Source: Candidatus Dechloromonas phosphorivorans
GTDB taxonomy: Bacteria; Pseudomonadota; Gammaproteobacteria; Burkholderiales; Rhodocyclaceae
Reading direction: 5' to 3'
DNA length: 64,000 nucleotides
NCBI GenBank assembly: GCA_016721185.1
Contig: JADKIP010000013.1
Span: 276,001 to 340,000, forward strand
In this document: positions 34,109 through 43,022 of the stretch, in pieces
Numbering within the stretch: position 1 is the stretch's first letter
Layout: each line of letters opens with the position of its first letter
The notes under the pieces: generated by a model
The model's database searches: none
Told to the model about the DNA's origin: nothing
The model's input: the letters and a program-made list of their open reading frames with translations, nothing else
Program-made: the position numbers and the translations under genes

Positions 34109-35000
34109 AACCCTGCAGGATTTTGTCGGCAATACCCCCTTGGTTCGGTTGGTGCGTATTCCCGGTGCCGACAATGACCAGCGTGGCAACGTGATTCTCG
34201 CCAAACTGGAAGGTAACAACCCTGCCGGTTCGGTAAAGGATCGGCCAGCGCTGTCAATGATCGTCCATGCCGAAGCGCGCGGCGACATCAAGCCGGGTGA
34301 TACGCTGATCGAGGCAACCTCCGGCAACACCGGCATCGCGCTCGCCATGGCGGCGGCGATGAAGGGTTACAGGATGATCCTCGTCATGCCGGAAAATCAG
34401 AGTATCGAGCGTCGCCAGAGCATGCGTGCTTTTGGTGCCGATCTGGTGTTGACGCCGAAGGATGGCGGCATGGAACTGGCGCGTGATGTCGCCGACAAAA
34501 TGCGTGACGAAGGCAAGGGCATCATCCTCGACCAGTTCGGCAACCCGGATAATCCGCTGGCCCACTTTGAAGGTACCGGCCCGGAAATCTGGCGTGATAC
34601 TGCCGGCAAAATTACCCACTTTGTGGCGAGCATGGGCACCACCGGTACCGTCATGGGTGTCTCGAAATTTCTCAAGGCGCAGAATCCGGCAATCCAGATC
34701 GTTGGCTGTCAGCCGGAAGACGGTAGCCAGATTCCCGGCATCCGCAAATGGCCGGAAGCCTATCTGCCCAAGATTTACGATAAAACCAACGTTGACCGCA
34801 TCGAATACGTTGGCCAGGCCGATGCTGAAGCAATGACGCGGCGCTTGGCCATGGAAGAGGGTATCTTCGCCGGTATTTCCTCCGGTGGTGGTGTTGCCGT
34901 GGCCCTGCGCCTGTCGCAACAATTGGAAGATGCCGTGATCGTCAGCATCATTTGCGATCGCGGTGACCGTTATCTGTCGACGGGCGTCTTTCCGGCGTGA
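34101..35000 (+). CDS. cysM: Cysteine synthase B
   Basis: A 299-residue PLP enzyme making cysteine from O-acetylserine and sulfide or thiosulfate. The start ATG at 34101 lies in the end of hldD (8-nt overlap) and gives the usual N-terminus YKTLQDFVGNTPLV. PLP lysine is K46 in NPAGSVKDRPA. TSGNTGIALA and GTTGTVMG phosphate-binding loops are present. It is shorter than CysK, in line with CysM. It is coupled to the exonuclease gene through a GTGA overlap. Confidence 0.95.
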   Translation: MYKTLQDFVGNTPLVRLVRIPGADNDQRGNVILAKLEGNNPAGSVKDRPALSMIVHAEARGDIKPGDTLIEATSGNTGIALAMAAAMKGYRMILVMPENQSIERRQSMRAFGADLVLTPKDGGMELARDVADKMRDEGKGIILDQFGNPDNPLAHFEGTGPEIWRDTAGKITHFVASMGTTGTVMGVSKFLKAQNPAIQIVGCQPEDGSQIPGIRKWPEAYLPKIYDKTNVDRIEYVGQADAEAMTRRLAMEEGIFAGISSGGGVAVALRLSQQLEDAVIVSIICDRGDRYLSTGVFPA

Positions 35001-35782
35001 AACCAGTCCTTGTTTTTGACATCGAGACCATTCCCGATGTCGCCGGCCTGCGTCGGTTGAATGATCTGCCGGCCGAACTTTCCGATGATGAAGTCGCCGA
35101 ACTCGCCTTCCAGCAGCGCCGGGCCAAAACCGGGCATGATTTCCTGCAACTGCATTTGCAGCGCATCGTCACCATTTCCTGCGTGCTGCGCACCAGTGAA
35201 GGCCTGAAAGTCTGGTCGCTGGCCGAACCGGCGCTCAGCGAAGGCGAAATCATCCAGCGCTTCTTTGACGGCATCGAGAAATTCACGCCGCAGATTGTTT
35301 CGTGGAATGGCAGCGGTTTCGATCTGCCGGTGCTGCATTATCGCGGCATGCTGCATGGCGTTAGCGCGCCGCGTTATTGGGATCTCGGTGACGGCGACTA
35401 TGCCGACAGCCGCGATTTCAAATGGAATAACTACATCAGCCGTTACCACACCCGGCACCTCGATCTGATGGATCTGCTGGCGCTCTACAATGCCCGGGCC
35501 AATGCCCCGCTCGACGATCTGGCCAAACTCTTCGGTTTCCCCGGCAAGCTCGGCATGGATGGCGGCAAGGTCTGGGAAGCCTGGCAGGCCGGCAAGAGCG
35601 CTGATATCCGCGACTACTGCGAAACCGATGTGATCAATACCTATCTGGTCTATAACCGCTTCCGCCGCCTGCGGGGTGAGCTGAGTGCCGCTGAAGAGCT
35701 TGCCGAGGGCGAGTTCGTCAAGGCGCAACTCGGCAAGATCGGTGCGCCGCACTGGCAGGAGTTTCTCGCTGCCTGGCGATGA
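34997..35782 (+). CDS. PolB-like 3'-5' exonuclease
   Basis: A 261-residue DnaQ-fold exonuclease of the family described as the predicted PolB-type 3'-5' exonuclease. It starts at a GTG overlapping the cysM stop. ExoI motif is FDIET (Asp8, Glu10), Exo II is in VSWNGSGFDLPVL, and Exo III is near DYCETDVINTYLVY. No polymerase domain is attached. Role is probably DNA or RNA 3'-end processing, substrate unknown. Confidence 0.85.
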   Translation: MKPVLVFDIETIPDVAGLRRLNDLPAELSDDEVAELAFQQRRAKTGHDFLQLHLQRIVTISCVLRTSEGLKVWSLAEPALSEGEIIQRFFDGIEKFTPQIVSWNGSGFDLPVLHYRGMLHGVSAPRYWDLGDGDYADSRDFKWNNYISRYHTRHLDLMDLLALYNARANAPLDDLAKLFGFPGKLGMDGGKVWEAWQAGKSADIRDYCETDVINTYLVYNRFRRLRGELSAAEELAEGEFVKAQLGKIGAPHWQEFLAAWR

Positions 35783-35806
35783 CAGTTTCTAGCACGACGT
35801 TATAAT
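35778..35806 (+). promoter_or_regulatory. Candidate ppa promoter
   Basis: A perfect -10 hexamer TATAAT at 35801-35806 lies 34 bases before the ppa ATG. The -35 region is weak (GATGAC at 35778-35783, 17-base spacing, or TGACAG at 35780 with short spacing). Confidence 0.45.
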
Positions 35807-35840
35807 CACAAGTTCTCAAACCAAACGCAGAGAGATAACG

Positions 35841-36389
35841 ATGGCCCTGAACAACGTTCCTTCCGGTAAGTCCCTTCCTGATGATTTCAACGTCATCATC
35901 GAAATCACCGCCCATTCCGACCCCGTCAAGTACGAAGTCGACAAGGACAGCGGCGCGATCTTCGTTGATCGTTTCATGTCCACCTCCATGCACTATCCCT
36001 GCAACTACGGCTACATCCCGCACACCATCGCCGGTGACGGTGATCCGGTTGACGTGCTGGTGATCAGCCCCTTCCCGCTGCCGCCGGGCGTTGTCGTCCG
36101 CTGCCGTCCGCTCGGCCAGTTGTCGATGACCGACGAAGGTGGTGAGGATGCCAAGCTGCTGGCCGTCCCGGTTGATAAGCTGACCCCGCTCTACAAGCAC
36201 TACAAGACCCACGAAGATGCACCGGAATTGCTGCGGGCGCAGATTGCCCACTTCTTCGAGCACTACAAGGATCTCGAACCGGGCAAGTGGGTCAAGGTCA
36301 ATGGCTGGGAAGGTATCGAAGCAGCCAAAAACGAAATCACTCAAGGCGTCAAGCGTTACAACGACGCGAAAGACAAGCCGGCTTACTAA
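35841..36389 (+). CDS. ppa: Inorganic pyrophosphatase, family I
   Basis: A 182-residue soluble enzyme hydrolysing pyrophosphate to drive biosynthesis. The metal-binding signature DGDPVDVLV is present, with the preceding NYGYIPHT segment and KxxxxY pattern. A ribosome site AGAGAGATAACG precedes the ATG. C-rich third codon positions suggest high expression. It is followed 3 nt later by nadE. Confidence 0.96.
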   Translation: MALNNVPSGKSLPDDFNVIIEITAHSDPVKYEVDKDSGAIFVDRFMSTSMHYPCNYGYIPHTIAGDGDPVDVLVISPFPLPPGVVVRCRPLGQLSMTDEGGEDAKLLAVPVDKLTPLYKHYKTHEDAPELLRAQIAHFFEHYKDLEPGKWVKVNGWEGIEAAKNEITQGVKRYNDAKDKPAY

Positions 36390-36392
36390 GCA

Positions 36393-38000
36393 ATGTTGCG
36401 TATCGCCGTTGCCCAGTTCAACGCCACTGTCGGTGATCTGACCGGCAACGTCGAACGTATCGTTGAATGCGCCGCGCAGGCTAAAGCGCGCGGCGCTCAG
36501 GTGCTGCTGACGCCGGAACTGGCGTTATGCGGCTACCCGCCGGAAGACCTGTTGCTGCGCCCGGATTTTTACCGGGCCTGCCAACGGGCGCTGGATGAAC
36601 TGGCAAGCCGGGTTGAGGGCATTGCCCTGATTGTCGGCTATCCGCAAGAGCATGAAGGCCGTCGTTACAACGCGGCTGCGGTCATCGAAAATGGCCGGAA
36701 AATTGCGGTTTACCGCAAGATTCGCCTCCCGAATTACGAAGTCTTTGATGAGAAACGTTATTTCGATGCGGGCACTGAAGCCTGCGTTGTGACGCTTGGC
36801 GGTGTCCGTTGCGGGATCAATATCTGTGCCGACATCTGGGAACCCGGTGCGGCCGAACTGGCGCATGCTGCCGGTGCCGAACTGCTCCTCGTGCTCAACG
36901 CCTCACCCTGCCATCTCGAAAAACACGAACAACGTGCCCAAGTGCTGGGTGACCGGATCAAGGCGACGGGCATTCCCGCCATTTACTGCAATCTGGTGGG
37001 TGGCCAGGACGAACTGGTGTTCGATGGCGCCTCATTCGCTCTCGACGCGCAGCAAAATTGCCAGATGCGCCTGCCGCAGTTCGTCGAAGCGCTGGGTATT
37101 GTCGATTTTGATGCCGGAGATTTGCGCTCCGACGATAGGGTGAGCGAGCTGTCCGTTGAAGCGGAGGCTTACCAGGCGCTGGTGCTTGGCGTTCGCGACT
37201 ACATTGGCAAGAGTGGTTTCAAGGGCGCCATCATTGGTTTTTCCGGTGGTATCGATTCCGCGCTGACCCTGTGTGTTGCGGTCGACGCGCTGGGGGCCGA
37301 AAAAGTGCGGGCGGTGATGATGCCGTCGCCCTACACCGCGCAGATGAGTCTTGACGACTCGCGGGCGATGATCAAAACGCTCGGCGTTCGTTACGACGAA
37401 ATCCCCATTTCGCCCGCCATGCAGATCTACCAGACGATGCTCGACCCGCTGTTTGCCGGGCTGCCGGCCGACACCACGGAAGAGAACATTCAGGCCCGAA
37501 TTCGTGGCAACCTGCTGATGGCGCTCTCCAACAAAACCGGTTCGCTGGTGCTGACCACCGGCAACAAATCGGAAATGGCGGTGGGCTACTGCACGCTGTA
37601 CGGCGACATGGCCGGCGGTTTTGCGGTGATCAAGGACGTTTACAAAACACTGGTTTATCGCCTGTCGCGCTACCGGAATTCAATCTCGCCGGTCATTCCG
37701 GAAAACATCATCGTTCGGCCGCCATCCGCCGAGTTGAAGCCGGATCAGACCGATCAGGACTCCCTGCCGCCTTACGAAGTGCTCGATGCCATCGTTCGCG
37801 CCTACATGGAAGAGGATCGCAGCCCGCGTGAAATCATCGCCGCCGGCCTGCCGGAAGAGGCGGTCAGGCGCGTTGTCCGTTTGCTGCGCATTGCCGAGTA
37901 CAAACGCCGGCAGTCGCCGGTCGGCATTCGCATCACGCCGCGTGGTTTTGGCAAGGATTGGCGTTATCCTATTACCAATCGTTATCAAGACGAATTTTAA
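36393..38000 (+). CDS. nadE: Glutamine-dependent NAD+ synthetase
   Basis: A 535-residue two-domain enzyme. The N-terminal nitrilase-like glutaminase (to about 255) has the triad in LTPELALCGYPP (Glu), YRKIRLPNY (Lys) and CGINICADIWEP (Cys). The C-terminal synthetase has the ATP-binding SGGIDS motif at 284-289 and TTGNKSEMAVGYCTLYGD. It amidates deamido-NAD using ammonia from glutamine. It lies just upstream of glnB, as is common in betaproteobacteria, tying nitrogen sensing to a glutamine-using step. Confidence 0.97.
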   Translation: MLRIAVAQFNATVGDLTGNVERIVECAAQAKARGAQVLLTPELALCGYPPEDLLLRPDFYRACQRALDELASRVEGIALIVGYPQEHEGRRYNAAAVIENGRKIAVYRKIRLPNYEVFDEKRYFDAGTEACVVTLGGVRCGINICADIWEPGAAELAHAAGAELLLVLNASPCHLEKHEQRAQVLGDRIKATGIPAIYCNLVGGQDELVFDGASFALDAQQNCQMRLPQFVEALGIVDFDAGDLRSDDRVSELSVEAEAYQALVLGVRDYIGKSGFKGAIIGFSGGIDSALTLCVAVDALGAEKVRAVMMPSPYTAQMSLDDSRAMIKTLGVRYDEIPISPAMQIYQTMLDPLFAGLPADTTEENIQARIRGNLLMALSNKTGSLVLTTGNKSEMAVGYCTLYGDMAGGFAVIKDVYKTLVYRLSRYRNSISPVIPENIIVRPPSAELKPDQTDQDSLPPYEVLDAIVRAYMEEDRSPREIIAAGLPEEAVRRVVRLLRIAEYKRRQSPVGIRITPRGFGKDWRYPITNRYQDEF

Positions 38001-38027
38001 GAAACTGAATCAAGAGGACGCACGAAT

Positions 38028-38369
38028 ATGAAAAAAATCGAAGCCATCATCAAGCCCTTCAAACTCGACGAAGTTCGTGAAGCGCTTTCGGAAGTCGGCA
38101 TTACGGGTCTGACCGTCACCGAGGTCAAGGGCTTTGGCCGCCAGAAGGGGCATACCGAGTTGTATCGCGGCGCTGAATACGTCGTTGATTTCCTGCCCAA
38201 GATCAAGATCGAAATCGTGGTCAATAACGAGCATGCGGAAGCCGCAATTGACGCCATCATCAAGGCGGCGCGCACGGGGAAAATTGGCGATGGCAAGATT
38301 TTTGTCATGCCGGTTGAGCACGTGGTGCGGATTCGTACCGGCGAAACCAACGAAGCTGCTGCTGTCTGA
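38028..38369 (+). CDS. glnB: Nitrogen regulatory protein P-II
   Basis: A 113-residue PII signalling protein. It starts MKKIEAIIKPFKLDEV and keeps the T-loop with uridylylated Tyr51 (TELYRGAEYVVD) and the B/C-loop (ARTGKIGDGKIFV, then RIRTGE). It senses 2-oxoglutarate and ATP/ADP and controls glutamine synthetase adenylylation and other targets. A terminator follows. GlnB versus GlnK cannot be settled from sequence alone; lack of an adjacent amtB favours GlnB. Confidence 0.95.
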   Translation: MKKIEAIIKPFKLDEVREALSEVGITGLTVTEVKGFGRQKGHTELYRGAEYVVDFLPKIKIEIVVNNEHAEAAIDAIIKAARTGKIGDGKIFVMPVEHVVRIRTGETNEAAAV

Positions 38370-38389
38370 GTTTTTCGGGTGGTTTGAAA

Positions 38390-38423
38390 CAAAGGGGCGG
38401 CTCAGGCTGCCCTTTGTTTTTTG
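38390..38423. terminator. Bidirectional terminator between glnB and smr
   Basis: A long hairpin (CAAAGGGGCGGC / GCTGCCCTTTG) is followed by TTTTTT on the plus strand and preceded by an A-rich stretch. It overlaps the last codons of the convergent smr gene and probably ends glnB transcription. Confidence 0.8.
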
Positions 38424-38953
38424 GGTGAACGTAAAAGCACCAGCAACGCGCCTTCGCCGCCATCTTGCGGCTTGGCCTGGCAGTAGGCGAGGACTTCATC
38501 GCGTTGCATCAGCCAACCGCGAACCAGCTGGCGCAGAATGGAAATTTTCTGTGGCGAACGCAAGCCTTTGCCATGAACGACGCGAACGCAGCGCTTGCCC
38601 CAGTGCAGGCTCTCGGCCAAAAAGGCGGCGAGCAGTTGGCGCGCTTCATCACGATTCAGCCCATGCAGGTCAATTTCATCCTGGGTGACCCAGCGGCCGC
38701 GTCTTAAATCGCGCAAGACGCTGCTGGCCAGCCCAACCCGTAGATAACTGGGCTCATCCCCGCCCTCCAGCCGGTCTTGCAGGCTGATCTGGCCATGCAG
38801 GCTTTCATTGAGCGCGGCGCGCTCGTCAGCCAGATGTTGCAGGGGCCGCGGTGGCGGCATTGGCCCGCCGAGATGAACGCGGCCGGAGGCTGGCAATGGC
38901 TGGGTGTCAGCTACTGCCGCCCGAAAAGCGGCAAGATCGTCGGCGTCGGTCAA
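38402..38953 (-). CDS. Smr domain protein
   Basis: A 183-residue protein with a C-terminal Smr domain. The conserved DLHG motif is at 95-98 and HGKG at 127-130, followed by GGEGALLVLL. A proline-rich, charged N-terminal region precedes the domain. Stand-alone Smr proteins have been tied to nicking endonuclease or RNase activity, in translation quality control or DNA repair. The specific role here is not known. It starts 15 nt after the trxB stop on the same strand. Confidence 0.85.
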   Translation of the reverse strand: MTDADDLAAFRAAVADTQPLPASGRVHLGGPMPPPRPLQHLADERAALNESLHGQISLQDRLEGGDEPSYLRVGLASSVLRDLRRGRWVTQDEIDLHGLNRDEARQLLAAFLAESLHWGKRCVRVVHGKGLRSPQKISILRQLVRGWLMQRDEVLAYCQAKPQDGGEGALLVLLRSPKKQRAA

Positions 38954-38968
38954 GTCGCCTCGTGATAT

Positions 38969-39925
38969 TTAGCTAAGCTGATCCAGGTAGCGCTCGGCAT
39001 CAAGCGCTGCCATACAGCCGGTACCGGCTGAGGTACAGGCTTGGCGGTAGATGTGATCCTGCACATCGCCCGCCGCGAAGACGCCCGGGATGCTGGTTTG
39101 CGTCGCATTGCCCTGGCGGCCTGCTTCAGTAATGATGTAGCCGCCTTCCATGGCCAGTTGGCCGGCAAAAATATCGGTATTCGGCTTGTGGCCAATGGCG
39201 ATGAAAACGCCGAAAACATCGACATGCTGCATTTCACTGGTTTGCAAATTCTTGACGCGCAGGCCGGTAACACCAGAGTCGTCGCCTAAAATTTCATCAA
39301 GCGCACAGTTGTAGAGAATGGTGATCTTGCCGGCCTTTTGTTTCTCGAACAGCTTGTCCTGCATGATTTTCTCGGCGCGGAACTTCTCGCGACGATGAAT
39401 CAGGGTGACGTGGCTGGCGATATTGGCCAGATATAGCGCTTCTTCGATGGCTGTATTGCCGCCGCCAACGACGGCAACCGATTTGCCGCGGTAGAAAAAG
39501 CCATCGCAGGTGGCGCAGGCGGAAACACCCTTGCCGGCAAATTTCTCTTCCGAGGGCAGGCCGAGATATTGAGCCGAAGCGCCGGTGGCGATAATCAGCG
39601 CATCGCAGGTATAAGTGCCGGTGTCGCCGATCAGGGTGAACGGCTTTTCGGTCAGCTTGGCCGTGTGAATCTGATCGAAAATGATTTCTGTCTCGAAGCG
39701 GCGGGCATGGGCTTCAAAACGCGCCATCAACTCGGGGCCTTGCACGCCGTCGGCATCGGCCGGCCAGTTGTCGACTTCGGTGGTGGTCATCAGCTGGCCG
39801 CCTTGGGCCATGCCGGTGATCATCACCGGGTTCAGATTGGCGCGGGCGGCATAGACGGCGGCGGTGTAACCGGCGGGGCCGGAACCGAGGATAATGAGGG
39901 GGGTGTGGCGAACGGCTTGGGACAT
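38969..39925 (-). CDS. trxB: Thioredoxin reductase
   Basis: A 318-residue FAD/NADPH disulfide reductase. FAD-binding GSGPAGYTAA lies near 15-24, the redox pair is C137/C140 in ACATCDG, and the NADPH-binding VVGGGNTAIEEAL follows. It keeps thioredoxin reduced. A perfect -10 box is visible upstream on the minus strand. It is divergent from the Crp-type regulator gene. Confidence 0.96.
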   Translation of the reverse strand: MSQAVRHTPLIILGSGPAGYTAAVYAARANLNPVMITGMAQGGQLMTTTEVDNWPADADGVQGPELMARFEAHARRFETEIIFDQIHTAKLTEKPFTLIGDTGTYTCDALIIATGASAQYLGLPSEEKFAGKGVSACATCDGFFYRGKSVAVVGGGNTAIEEALYLANIASHVTLIHRREKFRAEKIMQDKLFEKQKAGKITILYNCALDEILGDDSGVTGLRVKNLQTSEMQHVDVFGVFIAIGHKPNTDIFAGQLAMEGGYIITEAGRQGNATQTSIPGVFAAGDVQDHIYRQACTSAGTGCMAALDAERYLDQLS

Positions 39926-39954
39926 GACGATCCTCTTGGGTGACTGAGCAGAAA

Positions 39955-39960
39955 ATTATA
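39955..39960 (-). promoter_or_regulatory. Candidate -10 element of trxB
   Basis: The minus strand reads TATAAT here, 30 bases before the trxB start. No good -35 is seen at 16-18 base spacing, so an activator or another sigma arrangement is possible. Confidence 0.4.
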
Positions 39961-39993
39961 TCGCTGTCTGAGCTGCCATTTCCCCCCAAGTTC

Positions 39994-40021
39994 CTTGGGG
40001 TATGGCAAAGCGGTTTATAAT
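39994..40021 (+). promoter_or_regulatory. Candidate promoter of the Crp-type regulator gene
   Basis: A perfect -10 hexamer TATAAT at 40016-40021 lies 32 bases upstream of the start. The -35 candidate is weak (CTTGGG at 39994-39999, 16-base spacing). The short palindrome CCCCAAGTTCCTTGGGG next to it could be an operator. Confidence 0.45.
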
Positions 40022-40053
40022 CGTTGCGTAACTACATGAACGGAAACTGATTT

Positions 40054-40716
40054 ATGTCCGCTACCAATATTGGTTTGAGCCTGGTTGTTTTACGCAACGT
40101 ACCCTTGTTCGCCGAGTTGAACGAGGCTGAGCTGGAAAAAGTCTCAAAGGTTTCCGTGCGCAAGCGCGTTGAGCGCTCGGCATTTGTGGTTCGGGCCGGA
40201 GACAGCACCGATTCGCTCTACATCCTGCTCACTGGACGCGCCAAAGTGACCAATCACGATGAAGAGGGGAAGGAAATCATTCTTGCCTGGCTCGGGCCGG
40301 GTGAGTTTTTCGGCGAGATGGGATTGATCGATGGTAGTCCACGTTCGGCCAATGTGGTCGCCGCTGAGCCTTGCGAGTTATTGGTGCTGAGCAAGGAAGC
40401 TTTCCAGCGCTGTTTGCAGGACAACTTCCAGGTGGCGCAGAAGTTGATGCAGATTCTGGTGCGCCGTCTGCGCGAGGCTGATCGCAATATTGAGAGCCTG
40501 GCCTTGCTGGATGTTTATGGGCGGGTTGCCCGTTTGCTGCTTGAACTCTCGGAAGATGATGAGGGGCGGCGGATCGTCAAAAAGAAAATTTCAAAGCAGG
40601 ATATGGCGAGAATGATTGGTGCTTCACGGGAAATGGTCAGCAAGGTCATGCGGGATCTGGAATTGAGCGGTTACATCCTCTGCGAGAATAATCAGGTGAT
40701 TATTCTGGGTGCATGA
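40054..40716 (+). CDS. Crp/Fnr family transcription regulator
   Basis: A 220-residue regulator. An N-terminal cyclic-nucleotide-binding fold (FFGEMGLIDGSPRSANVVA, close to the Crp phosphate-binding cassette) is followed by a dimerisation helix and a C-terminal winged helix with SKQDMARMIGASREMVSKVM as recognition motif. There is no Fnr-type N-terminal cysteine cluster, so iron-sulfur oxygen sensing is unlikely; cAMP or another nucleotide is the probable ligand. It is divergent from trxB and overlaps ftsK by 4 nt (ATGA), suggesting joint expression. Confidence 0.9.
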   Translation: MSATNIGLSLVVLRNVPLFAELNEAELEKVSKVSVRKRVERSAFVVRAGDSTDSLYILLTGRAKVTNHDEEGKEIILAWLGPGEFFGEMGLIDGSPRSANVVAAEPCELLVLSKEAFQRCLQDNFQVAQKLMQILVRRLREADRNIESLALLDVYGRVARLLLELSEDDEGRRIVKKKISKQDMARMIGASREMVSKVMRDLELSGYILCENNQVIILGA

Positions 40717-43022
40717 GGATGGGGGCAAGAATGGTTGATCGGGGCTCAGCGAGTCCCTTGCCGGAAAAAATTGGTACGCTTTTGCAGGAGTCACGCTGGT
40801 TGGCTGTCGGCGCAGTGGCGCTTTTTTTGACGATGGCACTGTGGGGATTCAACAAGGAGGATGCAGGCTGGTCACATGCGATCGTTTCACACAGTATGCA
40901 TAATCCCGCCGGACGGGCTGGTGCCTGGATCGCCGATCTGATGCTCTATATTTTCGGATTTTCTGCCTGGTGGTGGATTGTGCTGCTCGGGATGTCGGTG
41001 TGGTGGGGTTTCCGCAAACTGAAAAGCACCGAGAAGCAGGACCGGCGCCCGCTGTTTATCGCGCTGGCCGGGTTCATTGTGCTGCTGGTCGCCAGTTCGG
41101 CGCTGGAAGCCTTGCGCTTTTACACGCTGAAGGTCGAGTTGCCGCTGGCTCCCGGTGGGGTGCTGGGTATCGAAGTCAGCCGGTATCTGGCGCAGCAGTT
41201 CGGCTACACCGGTTCGACCCTGTTTTTGCTGGCCTTGATGGCCGCGGGCTGGAGCATCTTTTCCGGGATGTCCTGGCTGTGGGCGTTTGAGCGACTGGGT
41301 GCCGGTCTGGAATCAGTGGTTGGTATCTTTTATGGTCGGGTCGATGCCTGGCGCGACCGCAAAATTGGCCGTGAAGTGGCGCAGCAGCGTGAAGTGGTGG
41401 TGGAGGAAGAGAAGCGCCGGGTCGAGTTGCACGATCCCATCCTGATTGAAGCGTCTCCGCCGGAAGTGCCGATCTCGAAAAAGGCTGAAGCGCGGGCCGA
41501 TCGGGAGAAACAGACGGTCCTTTTCCCTGAAGAGGTCACCGGCGGTCGCTTGCCGCCGCTACACCTGCTTGATCCGGCGCCGCCGGTCACCGAGACGGTG
41601 AGTGCCGAAACACTCGAATACACCTCGCGCCTGATCGAACGCAAGCTGGCTGATTTTGGCGTCCAGGTCAAAGTGCTGGCCGCCTTGCCTGGCCCCGTTA
41701 TCACCCGCTACGAAATCGAGCCGGCGGTGGGGGTCAAAGGGGCGCAGATCGTCAATCTGGCCCGTGATCTGGCGCGCGCGCTGGCCTTGGTCTCGATTCG
41801 CGTCGTTGAAACCGTGCCCGGCAAGGCCTGCATGGCGCTGGAATTACCCAATGCCAAGCGGCAGATGGTCAAGCTGTCGGAAATCATTTCCAGCAAGCCG
41901 TACAACGACATGAACAGCCCGCTGACCGTCTGCCTCGGCAAGGATATCGGCGGTTTGCCGGTGGTTGCCGATCTGGCCAAGACGCCGCATTTGCTGGTCG
42001 CCGGGACGACCGGCTCCGGCAAGTCGGTCGGCGTCAATGCGATGATTTTGTCGATGCTCTACAAGTCCGATCCCGAGCAGGTTCGGCTGATCATGGTCGA
42101 CCCGAAAATGCTGGAGCTTTCGATTTACGAAGGCATTCCGCATTTGCTGGCACCGGTCGTCACCGACATGAAGCAGGCGGCCAACGCGCTGCACTGGTGC
42201 GTGACCGAGATGGAGAAACGCTACAAGCTGATGTCGGCGATGGGCGTACGCAATATCGCCGGCCTGAATACCAAGATTCGCGATGCCGAAAAGCGTGGCG
42301 AGCATATTCCCAATCCGCTGACGCTGACGCCGGAAACGCCGGAGCCCTTGAAGACCCTGCCATTCATCGTCGTCATCATCGACGAACTGGCTGATCTGAT
42401 GATGGTCGTCGGCAAGAAGGTTGAAGAGCAGATTGCCCGACTGGCCCAGAAGGCCCGCGCTTCCGGTATTCACCTTGTGCTGGCGACGCAGCGGCCGAGC
42501 GTTGATGTCATCACCGGTCTGATCAAGGCCAATATTCCGACCCGCCTTTCTTTCCAGGTTTCCAGCAAGATCGACTCGCGGACCATTCTCGACCAGATGG
42601 GCGCCGAGGCGCTGCTGGGGCAGGGCGACATGCTTTACCTCGCACCCGGTACCGGCTATCCGACCCGCGTTCATGGCGCTTTTGTTTCCGATGATGAAGT
42701 GCACCGTGTGGTTGAACACCTGAAGTCGCTGGGCGCGCCGGAGTACATTGAAGACATTCTCAGCGGTTCGGCCGGTGGCGATGAAGAGGGCGGCGAAGGC
42801 GGCGAGAGCAGTTCGGATGCCGAGAGCGACCCGCTTTACGATCAGGCGGTGGATATTGTGCTGAAGAACAAGCGGGCCTCGATTTCGCTGGTCCAACGCC
42901 ACTTGCGCATTGGTTACAACCGCTCGGCACGCTTGATTGAAGCGATGGAAAAAGCCGGTCTGGTTTCGTCGATGGATGGTCGTGGTGGCCGCGAAGTGAT
43001 GGCCCGCAAGGAAGCTGAATGA
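40713..43022 (+). CDS. ftsK: DNA translocase FtsK
   Basis: A 769-residue septal DNA pump. An N-terminal membrane part with about four helices is followed by a short charged linker. The motor has Walker A GTTGSGKS at 431-438 and the IIDELADLM Walker B. An acidic Gly/Glu/Ser linker precedes the C-terminal gamma winged helix (about 705-765), which reads KOPS sites and activates XerCD. The linker is short compared with E. coli FtsK. It sits between the Crp-type gene and lolA with 4-nt overlaps on both sides. Confidence 0.96.
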   Translation: MRMGARMVDRGSASPLPEKIGTLLQESRWLAVGAVALFLTMALWGFNKEDAGWSHAIVSHSMHNPAGRAGAWIADLMLYIFGFSAWWWIVLLGMSVWWGFRKLKSTEKQDRRPLFIALAGFIVLLVASSALEALRFYTLKVELPLAPGGVLGIEVSRYLAQQFGYTGSTLFLLALMAAGWSIFSGMSWLWAFERLGAGLESVVGIFYGRVDAWRDRKIGREVAQQREVVVEEEKRRVELHDPILIEASPPEVPISKKAEARADREKQTVLFPEEVTGGRLPPLHLLDPAPPVTETVSAETLEYTSRLIERKLADFGVQVKVLAALPGPVITRYEIEPAVGVKGAQIVNLARDLARALALVSIRVVETVPGKACMALELPNAKRQMVKLSEIISSKPYNDMNSPLTVCLGKDIGGLPVVADLAKTPHLLVAGTTGSGKSVGVNAMILSMLYKSDPEQVRLIMVDPKMLELSIYEGIPHLLAPVVTDMKQAANALHWCVTEMEKRYKLMSAMGVRNIAGLNTKIRDAEKRGEHIPNPLTLTPETPEPLKTLPFIVVIIDELADLMMVVGKKVEEQIARLAQKARASGIHLVLATQRPSVDVITGLIKANIPTRLSFQVSSKIDSRTILDQMGAEALLGQGDMLYLAPGTGYPTRVHGAFVSDDEVHRVVEHLKSLGAPEYIEDILSGSAGGDEEGGEGGESSSDAESDPLYDQAVDIVLKNKRASISLVQRHLRIGYNRSARLIEAMEKAGLVSSMDGRGGREVMARKEAE